Assembly: GCA_943350175.1 (NCBI GenBank)
Contig: CALQZX010000012.1
Coordinates: 1 to 33,023, forward strand
Direction of reading: 5' to 3'
DNA from: Parcubacteria group bacterium
GTDB taxonomy: Bacteria > Patescibacteriota > Microgenomatia > UBA1400 > PJMF01
DNA length: 33,023 nucleotides
The translations under genes and the position numbers were made by a program. Positions 24,211 to 31,042 of the stretch are shown in pieces (the first letter of the stretch is position 1; each line of letters starts with the position of its first letter). The notes under the pieces were generated by a model. The model searched no databases. It saw only the letters and a list, made by a program, of their open reading frames with translations, and was not told where the DNA came from.

Positions 24211-24216
24211 AGTATA
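24211..24216 (-). promoter_or_regulatory. -10 element of the BRO gene, leaderless start
   Basis: TATACT on the - strand with only six bases to the ATG, so transcription should begin at or within a base or two of the start codon. No convincing -35 or extended TG. Confidence 0.45.
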
Positions 24217-24257
24217 CCTCGCCAAAACGACAAGAAAACGTACAAAAGTGATTTTGC

Positions 24258-24458
24258 TCAAAAGCGATGGTTTGCTAAAAAATACAAGCTACTGGCAAAC
24301 AAATTTTGGCTCCTCCAGAAATGATGCGGCTGCGCAAATGTAATAACGATCTTCCAAGCTCGAGATGGCTTTTTTTTAAGACGCGCGCTAGCTAGCTTTT
24401 ACTCTGGAGAATCGACCGCCGTGCCATCGAGGTCAGTGCTAATAACTTTCTTTTTCAT
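24258..24458 (-). pseudogene. Decayed Cof-type HAD phosphatase gene, coupled to ileS
   Basis: An ATG overlapping the ileS stop (ATGA) opens MKKKVISTDLDGTAVDSPE, the HAD motif I (DxDGT), then a TAA at 24401-24399. Reading on in the same frame gives KLASARLKKKPSRAW and KIVITFAQPHHFW, which resemble the cap-side helix and the TGRP-like second segment of Cof phosphatases, until a TGA at 24260-24258. The stop could come from CAA by one change. The rest of the gene is missing and the BRO promoter lies just beyond. Most likely a broken remnant; a 19-residue peptide is the alternative. Confidence 0.55.
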
Positions 24459-27307
24459 AATTTTAGTCCTACTTCTTCGCCCTTCACCAGTTTTGTATTG
24501 GTCTTACTCTCAATCTCAGCCTGCCAAAACTCTGGCCAAGTTGGCAATTCCACTTCAACGATTCTATTCATATCGAGCAGAGCAACTTTACGCAGATCTT
24601 GGATTTGACGAATAATTTCTCTGGCTTCGCCTTCAGTTCTTAATTCTGCGGTTAGATTAAAATCGTAATCAACTTTTAAGTCGCCATCTTTTTCTAGCCA
24701 TTCAATTTTTTTGACATTAAGCTCCATCAAAAGCAAAGCTTCGAGCTCATCGCGATACTCTAGATCTGCAAAGCCACTCACCTTCAAGCTGGCCAAAGGT
24801 TGACGTGCTTTGAGTTGTTTCTCTCTACGCAAACTATGACCAAGTTCAACGATCTTGCGAGCTAGATCCATGGCAGTTTCCAGTTTCAGATCAAAGAATT
24901 GCACTTTATATTCTGGGAAGGCCTGCAAATGAATTGAGCTGTCTTCATCGATCATATTGTGATGGATTAACTCGGTAAAAAATGGCACCACCGGCGCAAA
25001 AGCCTTGGCCAATTCATAAATTACAGTTGCAAAAACTTGACTGACTTCTTGGTTATCGCTCGCTTTGAGGCGCTCGCGACTAAGACGTAAATACCAAGTC
25101 GATAATTCATCGATAAATGGAGCTAGCAGGCGACTAGCTTTCATGACATCGTAGTTATCTAAGTTCTGACGAAGTTCTTTGATTACACTTTGCAAGCGAC
25201 TAAGCATCCAACGATCAAGTAAATTGCTTGGCAATTTACCTGCAGATAAATCAAAGAAGCCAGCTTTCTCATCACCAAAAGATTTATAAAAAGCCAAAAC
25301 ATTCCACCAAATCACAAAAACTCGACGGCGCAAATTAGCCACATCTTTTTCAACAAAGTTAAGTGTCTCAGCTTTTACTGCTGGGGAAGACATCATATAT
25401 AAACGCAAGGCATCAGCACCATACTTTTCCAGAATTGTGCCTGGCTCTGGATAGTTTTTGAGGCGTTTACTCATTTTTTTACCATCTTCGGCCATAATTA
25501 GACCGGTACACATGACATTTTTAAAGGAGCTGGTTTCCTTCTCACTACCTAAAGTTAGAGCAGTTGCCAAAACATGAAGAGTATAGAACCAACCACGAGT
25601 TTGATCTTGACCCTCTGAAATGAAGTCTGCTGGAAAAGAACGTTTGAAAGCGTCTTGATTGTCAAAAGGATAATGTAATTCACCATAAGGCATGGAGCCG
25701 GATTCAAACCAACAATCTAAAACCTCAGGAATGTGGTGATAAGTTTTACCATCTTTTTTAATCACAATTGGATCAACCATATGCTTGTGCAAATCACTGA
25801 CTTTTACACCAGAGAGTTTTTCTAGCTCTTCAATTGAGCCGACACAAACAAAATCGCCATCATCACTTGCCCAAATTGGTAAAGGTGTACCCCAATAACG
25901 ATTACGCGAAATGGCCCAATCACGAGCACCTTCTAACCACTTGCCGAAGCGGCCGTGCTTAATGTGATCTGGTTGCCAATTAATTTTTTCATTGTTAGCC
26001 AATAATTGATCTTTGAATGAACTTACTTTGACATACCAACTATCAGTGGCGTAATTAAGCAGAGGAGTGTCACAACGCCAACAGTGTGGATAACTATGTT
26101 CGATTTTTTTCTTGGCGAAAAGTGTGCCATGAGCTGCTAAATACTTAATGATTTCAATGTCGGTCGCCTGAGGATTGTCCTTAGCTTTGACTTCCATGCC
26201 CACAAAATCCGTCACTTCGGCTTTGAAACGGCCGTCCATGCTGACATGTTGCAACAATTCAATGCCTTCAGCCTGACCAAGCTTATAGTCATCTTCACCA
26301 AAAGCTGGAGCGATGTGCACGATACCAGTACCTTCGTCCAAAGTCACAAAGTCAGCAGCCACTACGCGAAAAGCTTTGGCCCAGTCAGCGTAATATTGGA
26401 AAACTGGAGCGTAGGTTAGGCCTGCTAACTTTTCTCCCTGGAAATCTCCACCAACTAATTCAAAGTCTTTATCAATAATTACTTCTGCCAAACGATTTTT
26501 GGCGACAATCAGCAAACCATCTTCACCAACAATTTTGACCAAAGCATATTCAAGTGCTCCACCAACTGCCAAAAGAACATTACCTGGCAAAGTCCATGGA
26601 GTAGTGGTCCAAGCCACAGCGTAAATTTTTTCACTAGTATCGACACCTAATTTTTCAGCAGCACCTTGCAATTCAAACTTAGCAAAAACTGAAATGTCTT
26701 TAACATCTTTATAGCCTTGAGTCACCTCAAAATTTGACAAAGGCGTTCCGCAACGAGGACAAACGTGCATAGATTTGTGACTTTTATAAATTAAGCCCTT
26801 ATCCCACAGCTGACGAAAAACCCACCAAACTGTTTCCATGAATTCTTTATCCATGGTTTTGTAAGCATGGTCCATGTCGATCCAACGACCAATGCGACGA
26901 ATAGTTTTTTTCCAGTCCTCAGCATAAGTCAAAACTGTTTGACGACAGGCTTCGTTGAACTTATCCACACCATAAGTCTCGATGTCTTTTTTGCTATCAA
27001 GATTAAGTTCTTTTTCAATAATGTTCTCAACTGGCAAACCATGACAATCCCAGCCCCAAACACGACGGACTTTTTTGCCAAGCATTGTCTGGTAACGAGG
27101 AATTAAATCCTTGATGATTGATTGCATCAAATGACCATAGTGAGGCAAACCGGTGGCAAATGGAGGACCGTCATAGAAGGAAAACGAATTATCTTCGCTT
27201 CTTTGGTCAACTGATTTTTGGAAGGTTTGATCTTTGTCCCAAAACTCCAGAACTTCTTGTTCTAATTCTGGAAAATTTGGTACTTGTCTAAAATCTTTGA
27301 TTTTCAT
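24455..27307 (-). CDS. ileS: Isoleucyl-tRNA synthetase, IleRS2-like
   Basis: 950 aa class I synthetase. HYGH (56-59) is the HIGH site in the form typical of IleRS2/eukaryote-like enzymes, and KMSKR (611-615) the KMSKS loop. The editing domain lies between, with TTTPWTLPGNVLLAVG; Cys pairs CPRCGTP and CWRCDTP suggest zinc sites. The C-terminal part has the IleRS2-type anticodon domain and KxxRQPLASLKV. IleRS2 enzymes are known for natural mupirocin tolerance. A Shine-Dalgarno AAGGA precedes the ATG. Controlled by a T-box upstream. Its stop overlaps the start of a decayed HAD gene. Confidence 0.96.
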   Translation of the reverse strand: MKIKDFRQVPNFPELEQEVLEFWDKDQTFQKSVDQRSEDNSFSFYDGPPFATGLPHYGHLMQSIIKDLIPRYQTMLGKKVRRVWGWDCHGLPVENIIEKELNLDSKKDIETYGVDKFNEACRQTVLTYAEDWKKTIRRIGRWIDMDHAYKTMDKEFMETVWWVFRQLWDKGLIYKSHKSMHVCPRCGTPLSNFEVTQGYKDVKDISVFAKFELQGAAEKLGVDTSEKIYAVAWTTTPWTLPGNVLLAVGGALEYALVKIVGEDGLLIVAKNRLAEVIIDKDFELVGGDFQGEKLAGLTYAPVFQYYADWAKAFRVVAADFVTLDEGTGIVHIAPAFGEDDYKLGQAEGIELLQHVSMDGRFKAEVTDFVGMEVKAKDNPQATDIEIIKYLAAHGTLFAKKKIEHSYPHCWRCDTPLLNYATDSWYVKVSSFKDQLLANNEKINWQPDHIKHGRFGKWLEGARDWAISRNRYWGTPLPIWASDDGDFVCVGSIEELEKLSGVKVSDLHKHMVDPIVIKKDGKTYHHIPEVLDCWFESGSMPYGELHYPFDNQDAFKRSFPADFISEGQDQTRGWFYTLHVLATALTLGSEKETSSFKNVMCTGLIMAEDGKKMSKRLKNYPEPGTILEKYGADALRLYMMSSPAVKAETLNFVEKDVANLRRRVFVIWWNVLAFYKSFGDEKAGFFDLSAGKLPSNLLDRWMLSRLQSVIKELRQNLDNYDVMKASRLLAPFIDELSTWYLRLSRERLKASDNQEVSQVFATVIYELAKAFAPVVPFFTELIHHNMIDEDSSIHLQAFPEYKVQFFDLKLETAMDLARKIVELGHSLRREKQLKARQPLASLKVSGFADLEYRDELEALLLMELNVKKIEWLEKDGDLKVDYDFNLTAELRTEGEAREIIRQIQDLRKVALLDMNRIVEVELPTWPEFWQAEIESKTNTKLVKGEEVGLKL

Positions 27308-27353
27308 GGTTTCCTTTTAATTTTTGATTGTTATTTTTCTTTCAATTTTGCTA

Positions 27354-27545
27354 CAAAAAAAGCCTGCCTAAAAACGAAAATTTATCGTTTCTAAGCAGGC
27401 TTATCTTATTCAAGATAAAGGTACCAGCCTTGCTAATACTTAATTCTGAGCGGTTACGGACTCAACCGATCTGATTTACTCACTTTTTAATTTTTATTTA
27501 AAAAAAGCTTTCTGCAGACACCTCGCCGTGGATAGCGGCTAAAGC
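27354..27545 (-). promoter_or_regulatory. Ile T-box transcription attenuator with ultrashort Stem I
   Basis: Read on the - strand: Stem I GCCG/CGGC (27539-27525) closes a seven-base loop holding the Ile codon AUC (27533-27531), with outer ACC/GGU pairs. Then AGUAA near an AU-rich Stem II, and a perfect H-type pseudoknot: CGGU (27468-27465) with ACCG (27454-27451), UGAG (27464-27461) with CUCA (27450-27447), as in T-box Stem IIA/B. The antiterminator is AGGC, the bulge UGGUACC (27426-27420), a hairpin, GCCU (27400-27397). UGGU fits the ACCA end of tRNA-Ile. The competing terminator is 27402-27360 followed by a U-run. Confidence 0.9.
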
Positions 27546-27571
27546 GGTTTTAAATTTTTAATTAACAAAGG

Positions 27572-27642
27572 AATTATATTTCAGACCCTGTCTTTTTGCA
27601 ATCTATTGCAAAAAGCAGCTGGTATGAAAGATGCTGTGCATA
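27572..27642 (-). promoter_or_regulatory. Shared promoter module, copy B (ileS)
   Basis: On the - strand: TATGCACAGCATCTT (27642-27628), then AGCTGCTTTTTGC, loop, GCAAAAAG, ACAGGGTCTGAAATATAAT, ending at 27572. The promoter is TTGCAA (27601-27596), 17 bp, TATAAT (27578-27573). Transcription should start near 27566, giving a leader that begins just ahead of the T-box. Compared with the glyS copy, the two blocks are 37 bases closer together. Confidence 0.75.
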
Positions 27643-27862
27643 GCACGAAAACAGTATTGCAAAAATTGCTAGTTATTGCAAAAAATGCAACAACTGAAAA
27701 TGTTAGAAAGCAATTTTTAATTTAACTCTCCGGAAATTCCGGATACTTCGGTTTCAACTAGTTCCAAATTGGAGCTAGTTGATTAAGTATAAAAAATATC
27801 TAATTGAGGTTTATATTTGTAATATGCATTTTTTGCATATTCCCTCAAGCATTAAGCAAATC
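27643..27862. other. Non-coding region between hicA and the ileS promoter
   Basis: No gene. TATTGCAAAAA occurs as direct repeats at 27655 and 27674 (and once more inside the ileS promoter module at 27604). A 13-mer TGCAAAAAATGCA (27677-27689) recurs inverted at 27825-27837 inside a perfect ATATGCA/TGCATAT hairpin. Two further hairpins: a TCCGGAA/TTCCGGA palindrome near 27729-27744 and CAACTAG.../CTAGTTG at about 27755-27781. Any of these may end hicA transcription, none has a good U-tract. Confidence 0.5.
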
Positions 27863-28120
27863 TTAGCAGCATTTTTGCACGTCCTCTTTAGATATTCCCC
27901 AAAAAGCTAATTCTTTAACTATTTTTTGAGACATCTGTTTGTACATTTTGTTTTGAATTATTATAAAATCAGGTTGTACTCTATAATTAGAGGAGTGTTT
28001 TTCAGGATGGAAAAATTTTTTGGCATGACCGCCAATTCCAACTCTATAATTTTCTTTGAATCCTAGCTTTTTGAGAATATTACACCATTGTTTCTGGTTA
28101 TTTGGAGGATAACTGCCCAC
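27863..28120 (-). CDS. hicA: HicA-like mRNA interferase toxin
   Basis: 85 aa from a GTG two bases after the hicB-like stop, with GGAG seven bases upstream. KQWCNILKKLGF opens like HicA, and GGHAKKFFHP (with His32) stands where HicA has the GSHHxF loop that carries the catalytic histidine. The C-terminal ELAFWGISKEDV matches the closing 'LKQAGISxEEF' helix. HicA is a small double-stranded-RNA-binding-fold RNase that cuts mRNA; its antitoxin HicB blocks it. Longer than usual (about 60 aa) by an insertion HSSNYRVQ and ends in CC. The order hicB then hicA is the inverse of the classical one but occurs. Confidence 0.7.
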   Translation of the reverse strand: MGSYPPNNQKQWCNILKKLGFKENYRVGIGGHAKKFFHPEKHSSNYRVQPDFIIIQNKMYKQMSQKIVKELAFWGISKEDVQKCC

Positions 28121-28122
28121 TG

Positions 28123-28476
28123 TTATGCTCCAACAAATCTGCTATTTGAAGCATAACTTTTAGCTTTAATTTCAGTACCATCAGCTAGATCCAATTTTAA
28201 ATTATCAATTCTTCTTTTTGCAAAATATCTAGGAATATCAAAATATGTAAGGATAGTATCATAATAGGCTTCTCTCAGTTCATCCAGATCATCTCCAGAA
28301 GCATATAAATTAGGATAATCCAATGATTCTATAAAATATCCTTCTTCACTCTTCTGTATTCTAACTCTTTGGTTAAGAATTTTTTCATCCATATTTTCAG
28401 GAACTTCAATAGAAGCTTTAAAAATGTCATATTTAAAGACACAATATATTTCTTGTATTATATTTTGAAAATTCAT
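28123..28476 (-). CDS. hicB: HicB-like antitoxin
   Basis: 117 aa from MNFQNIIQEI. I use this ATG, preceded by GGAAGA, rather than the GTG six residues earlier. The core EEGYFIESLDYPNLYASGDDLDELREAYYDTI is the HicB partial RNase H fold, usually GxYxAxxPDLPGxxAxGxTxEEA. The C-terminal tail (IKAKSYASNSRFVGA) has no clear helix-turn-helix or ribbon-helix-helix DNA-binding domain. It would neutralise the adjoining HicA-like protein; the two-base gap and embedded ribosome site fit coupled translation. Confidence 0.7.
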   Translation of the reverse strand: MNFQNIIQEIYCVFKYDIFKASIEVPENMDEKILNQRVRIQKSEEGYFIESLDYPNLYASGDDLDELREAYYDTILTYFDIPRYFAKRRIDNLKLDLADGTEIKAKSYASNSRFVGA

Positions 28477-28495
28477 ATTTCTTCCATTATTCACT

Positions 28496-28524
28496 TATAA
28501 ATATATCATACTACGTCGAGTCAA
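28496..28524 (-). promoter_or_regulatory. Promoter of the hicB-hicA pair
   Basis: - strand TTGACT (28524-28519), 17 bp, TTTATA (28501-28496). A start near 28489 leaves a short leader that includes the GGAAGA ribosome site and fits the ATG at 28476. Confidence 0.5.
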
Positions 28525-28632
28525 TATTTGTATACTCCTTGATTCAGTTTATACTACATTCTGTTTAACAAGTGAATACAGCAAAGCATTGCAAATTGGT
28601 GCTTTGATGCCACAGTGACAGTATTTATAAAA

Positions 28633-29032
28633 TCAATTTTTATCAACAATTTTTTCTAAATCAATTAAATTCTTTTCATCAATTCTTACATTGCCTGGAT
28701 CTTTTGGTCTATTCTTCTCTCCGAAATAAAAATAAGCTGTGTCTGTTTTTATATCATTCTTGTCAAATAGCCACACTTGTAAAACGCCATTCTCCAATCC
28801 AACGCCACATTCCCCCAGAAAAGTGCCGTCGTCATCGTCAATTGAAAAAGCCTGATCCATCTCTGATGGCTTACTAGAATCGCAGTTTACTTCAAACTCC
28901 ATGGGGGGGGACCTGTTCTGTCTTTTCACCAAGAAAAAGACTGCGTGTAATGGATTTTAAAGCAGATAGCTTTTCACTCTTACTTGCTTTTAAAATAGTT
29001 TCAATCGCTTGTTGTAGTTCTAAATTTACCAT
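28633..29032 (-). pseudogene. Paralog of the next gene, interrupted at a C8 tract (pseudogene or phase-variable)
   Basis: The ATG at 29032 starts MVNLELQQAIETILKASK and continues ...LFLGEKTEQVPP until a run of eight C (28910-28903); past it the frame meets TGA at 28894-28892 (46 aa). In the next frame the protein continues as MEFEVNCDSSKP... to 28633. Removing one C joins both parts into about 132 aa that aligns throughout with the upstream 199-aa protein (for example WEFNVDYD/MEFEVNCD and GVLKVFIYDTN/GVLQVWLFDKN). Either a phase-variable gene in its off state, a fresh pseudogene, or a sequencing error in the homopolymer. A TTG start at 28932 could give a 99-aa fragment. Function unknown. Confidence 0.75.
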
Positions 29033-29040
29033 ATAGCTGT

Positions 29041-29640
29041 TTATTGAATTTTCTTATGAACAATTATTTTGGCTGAAAAACTTTTAATTATTTTTTCACT
29101 CAACACATCCTCTAAATCTTCATGATATAAAACGTTTTCAAATTTTATGGAAAGTTTAAATTTGTCAGTCTCCAATAAATCTATAACTGCCTTCACTTCT
29201 TCCAAATTAAAAGCCCTATTTTCACTCCAAGCTCCAGGAGACATGTTTGACAAGCTCTCTTGATCAGGAAAGAAAGCAGCTGCATCTAAAAAAGTATCTC
29301 TATTTTCTTTGTTTGTGTCATAGATAAAAACCTTTAAAACTCCGCCGCCGAGAAAGTGCATTCCCGTTCTACCAATTTCACTAGATGATCCGTCTTTAAT
29401 AGAAATCTTCTCATCTAATCTAGCATTTTTTTCAGCATCATAATCAACATTAAATTCCCAAGAGTTTTTTTGTTCTTCTTCTTTCTTTGGAAGCAAAATA
29501 TCTTGACCACTAAAAGCACTAGTTATTGCTAATTTAATAACTTGCCATCTTTCACCAAGACTTACTTTTTCTCCCGTAGCCAATCTTTCAAAAATATCAG
29601 CTAGTTCCTTACTTACCCTATTTTCTTGACTATCTATCAT
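29041..29640 (-). CDS. Unknown protein, intact copy of a tandem paralog pair
   Basis: 199 aa, 30 bp after ftsZ, with GGAAA before its ATG, so likely on the ftsA-ftsZ message. It has a helical N-terminal third (to about 60), a Lys/Glu linker, then a beta-rich domain with EFNVDYDAEKN, GGGVLKVFIYDTN and DTFLDAAAFFPDQE, and an extra C-terminal segment. It lacks signal peptide, membrane helix and cysteines, so it should be cytoplasmic. No family is recognised. The following gene is a shorter paralog eight bases downstream, broken at a C8 tract. A division-related role is only suggested by position. Confidence 0.75.
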   Translation of the reverse strand: MIDSQENRVSKELADIFERLATGEKVSLGERWQVIKLAITSAFSGQDILLPKKEEEQKNSWEFNVDYDAEKNARLDEKISIKDGSSSEIGRTGMHFLGGGVLKVFIYDTNKENRDTFLDAAAFFPDQESLSNMSPGAWSENRAFNLEEVKAVIDLLETDKFKLSIKFENVLYHEDLEDVLSEKIIKSFSAKIIVHKKIQ

Positions 29641-29670
29641 ATTTTCCTTTCAAACCTCACTTTTTAAAAT

Positions 29671-30978
29671 CTATCTATCTCTCAAAAAAGCTGGCACATC
29701 GAATTCAGCAAATTCGTCATCGCTGTCGATATCTTCTTTTTTGTCGCTCTTATCATCGCGTTTTTGTTCGTCTTTTTTCTTCAAATTGAATAGAGCGGAG
29801 CGGACAAAAGGATTATGGCTTTCTTGTTCTTCTTCCTTCTTTGGCTTGGCTTGCATGACTTGAGGTTGAGTAAAACCACTTGGAGCGCGATCAATTTTAT
29901 CTTCTTGCTCCTCTTCATGTCTGTCATCTTGTTTACTGTAATTAGCGGTTGGGCCAGTCATTTTACGGCGAGATTCTCTGCCATAAGCTCCAAACATTGC
30001 TCTTGGACCTGAACCAGGGTAGTTGTCACCAAAACCAGTGGCAATGACGCTAATTTTAATCTTAGAGCCCATATTTTCGTCAATCGTAGCACCAAAAATG
30101 ACATTAGCATCTGGATCTGAGCTATCAGCAATCACTGAAGAAGCATCGGAAACTTCGCTCATGGTCATATCTGGACCACCAGTAATGTTGTAAAGAATAC
30201 CCTTGGCACCATCGATAGAAACTTCCAAAAGTGGGGAAGAGACAGCCATACGAGCGGCAGTCACAGCACGATCTTCTCCAGAAGCCTCACCGATACCCAT
30301 CAAGGCAGAACCAGAATCAATCATAATTGTCTTCACATCAGCGAAGTCAACGTTAATCATGCCTGGTACAGTGATTAAATCAGAGATACCTTTCACACCC
30401 TGGCCAAGAACATTGTCAGCCAAGCGGAAAGCATCGATGAAAGTCATTTTTTTATCAACTACTTCAAGTAAACGTTGGTTTGGAATTACGATTAGAGTAT
30501 CAACAGTGTCGCCCAAAGCTTCAATGCCTTCATCGGCAGTTTGCATGCGACGAATACCTTCAAAAGCGAAAGGCTTGGTGACCACAGCCACAGTCAAAGC
30601 ACCAGCTTCCTTGGCGATTTCAGCGATGATAGGAGCTGCACCAGTACCAGTGCCACCACCCATACCAGCAGTAATGAAAACCATATCAGTATCAAAAAGC
30701 AAATCCTTGAGTTTTTCGCGACTCTCTTCAGCTGCAGTTCGACCAACCTCTGGATCAGCTCCAGCTCCAAGACCACGAGTAAAATTACTACCAATTTGCA
30801 TCTTGGTTTCAGCTTTGGAAGTTAGAAGAGCCTGAGCATCAGTGTTAACAGTAATGAATTCAACACCAGCAATTTGTCTGGATAAGACCATCGAATTAAC
30901 AGCATTACTGCCACCACCACCGACGCCAATTACTTTAATTTTGGCAAAGGTTGTATTTGAAGGTTTAACGAGTCCCAT
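29671..30978 (-). CDS. ftsZ: Cell division protein FtsZ
   Basis: 435 aa tubulin-like GTPase that forms the Z ring. [13 protein letters not shown] and the signature [12 protein letters not shown] bind [14 protein letters not shown] carries the T7-side residues. A long disordered Lys/Glu/Asp-rich linker (about 330-420) ends in the conserved C-terminal peptide DVPAFLRDR, which binds FtsA. It lies 64 bp after ftsA. Full length and intact. Confidence 0.98.
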   Translation of the reverse strand: MGLVKPSNTTFAKIKVIGVGGGGSNAVNSMVLSRQIAGVEFITVNTDAQALLTSKAETKMQIGSNFTRGLGAGADPEVGRTAAEESREKLKDLLFDTDMVFITAGMGGGTGTGAAPIIAEIAKEAGALTVAVVTKPFAFEGIRRMQTADEGIEALGDTVDTLIVIPNQRLLEVVDKKMTFIDAFRLADNVLGQGVKGISDLITVPGMINVDFADVKTIMIDSGSALMGIGEASGEDRAVTAARMAVSSPLLEVSIDGAKGILYNITGGPDMTMSEVSDASSVIADSSDPDANVIFGATIDENMGSKIKISVIATGFGDNYPGSGPRAMFGAYGRESRRKMTGPTANYSKQDDRHEEEQEDKIDRAPSGFTQPQVMQAKPKKEEEQESHNPFVRSALFNLKKKDEQKRDDKSDKKEDIDSDDEFAEFDVPAFLRDR

Positions 30979-31042
30979 ATTTTTAAGGCTTTCTTAAGCA
31001 GGCTTTAGTCTTGAATCACAATATCAAACTACAACATAAAAA

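Noticed and set aside
30203..30835. 210-aa open frame on the + strand
   Set aside because: Entirely antisense to ftsZ, with low-complexity Ser/Pro/Ala composition expected from the complementary codons.
30984..30994. 11-mer AAGCCTGCTTA before ftsZ, identical to part of the ileS terminator
   Set aside because: No flanking similarity or T-box elements; probably chance.
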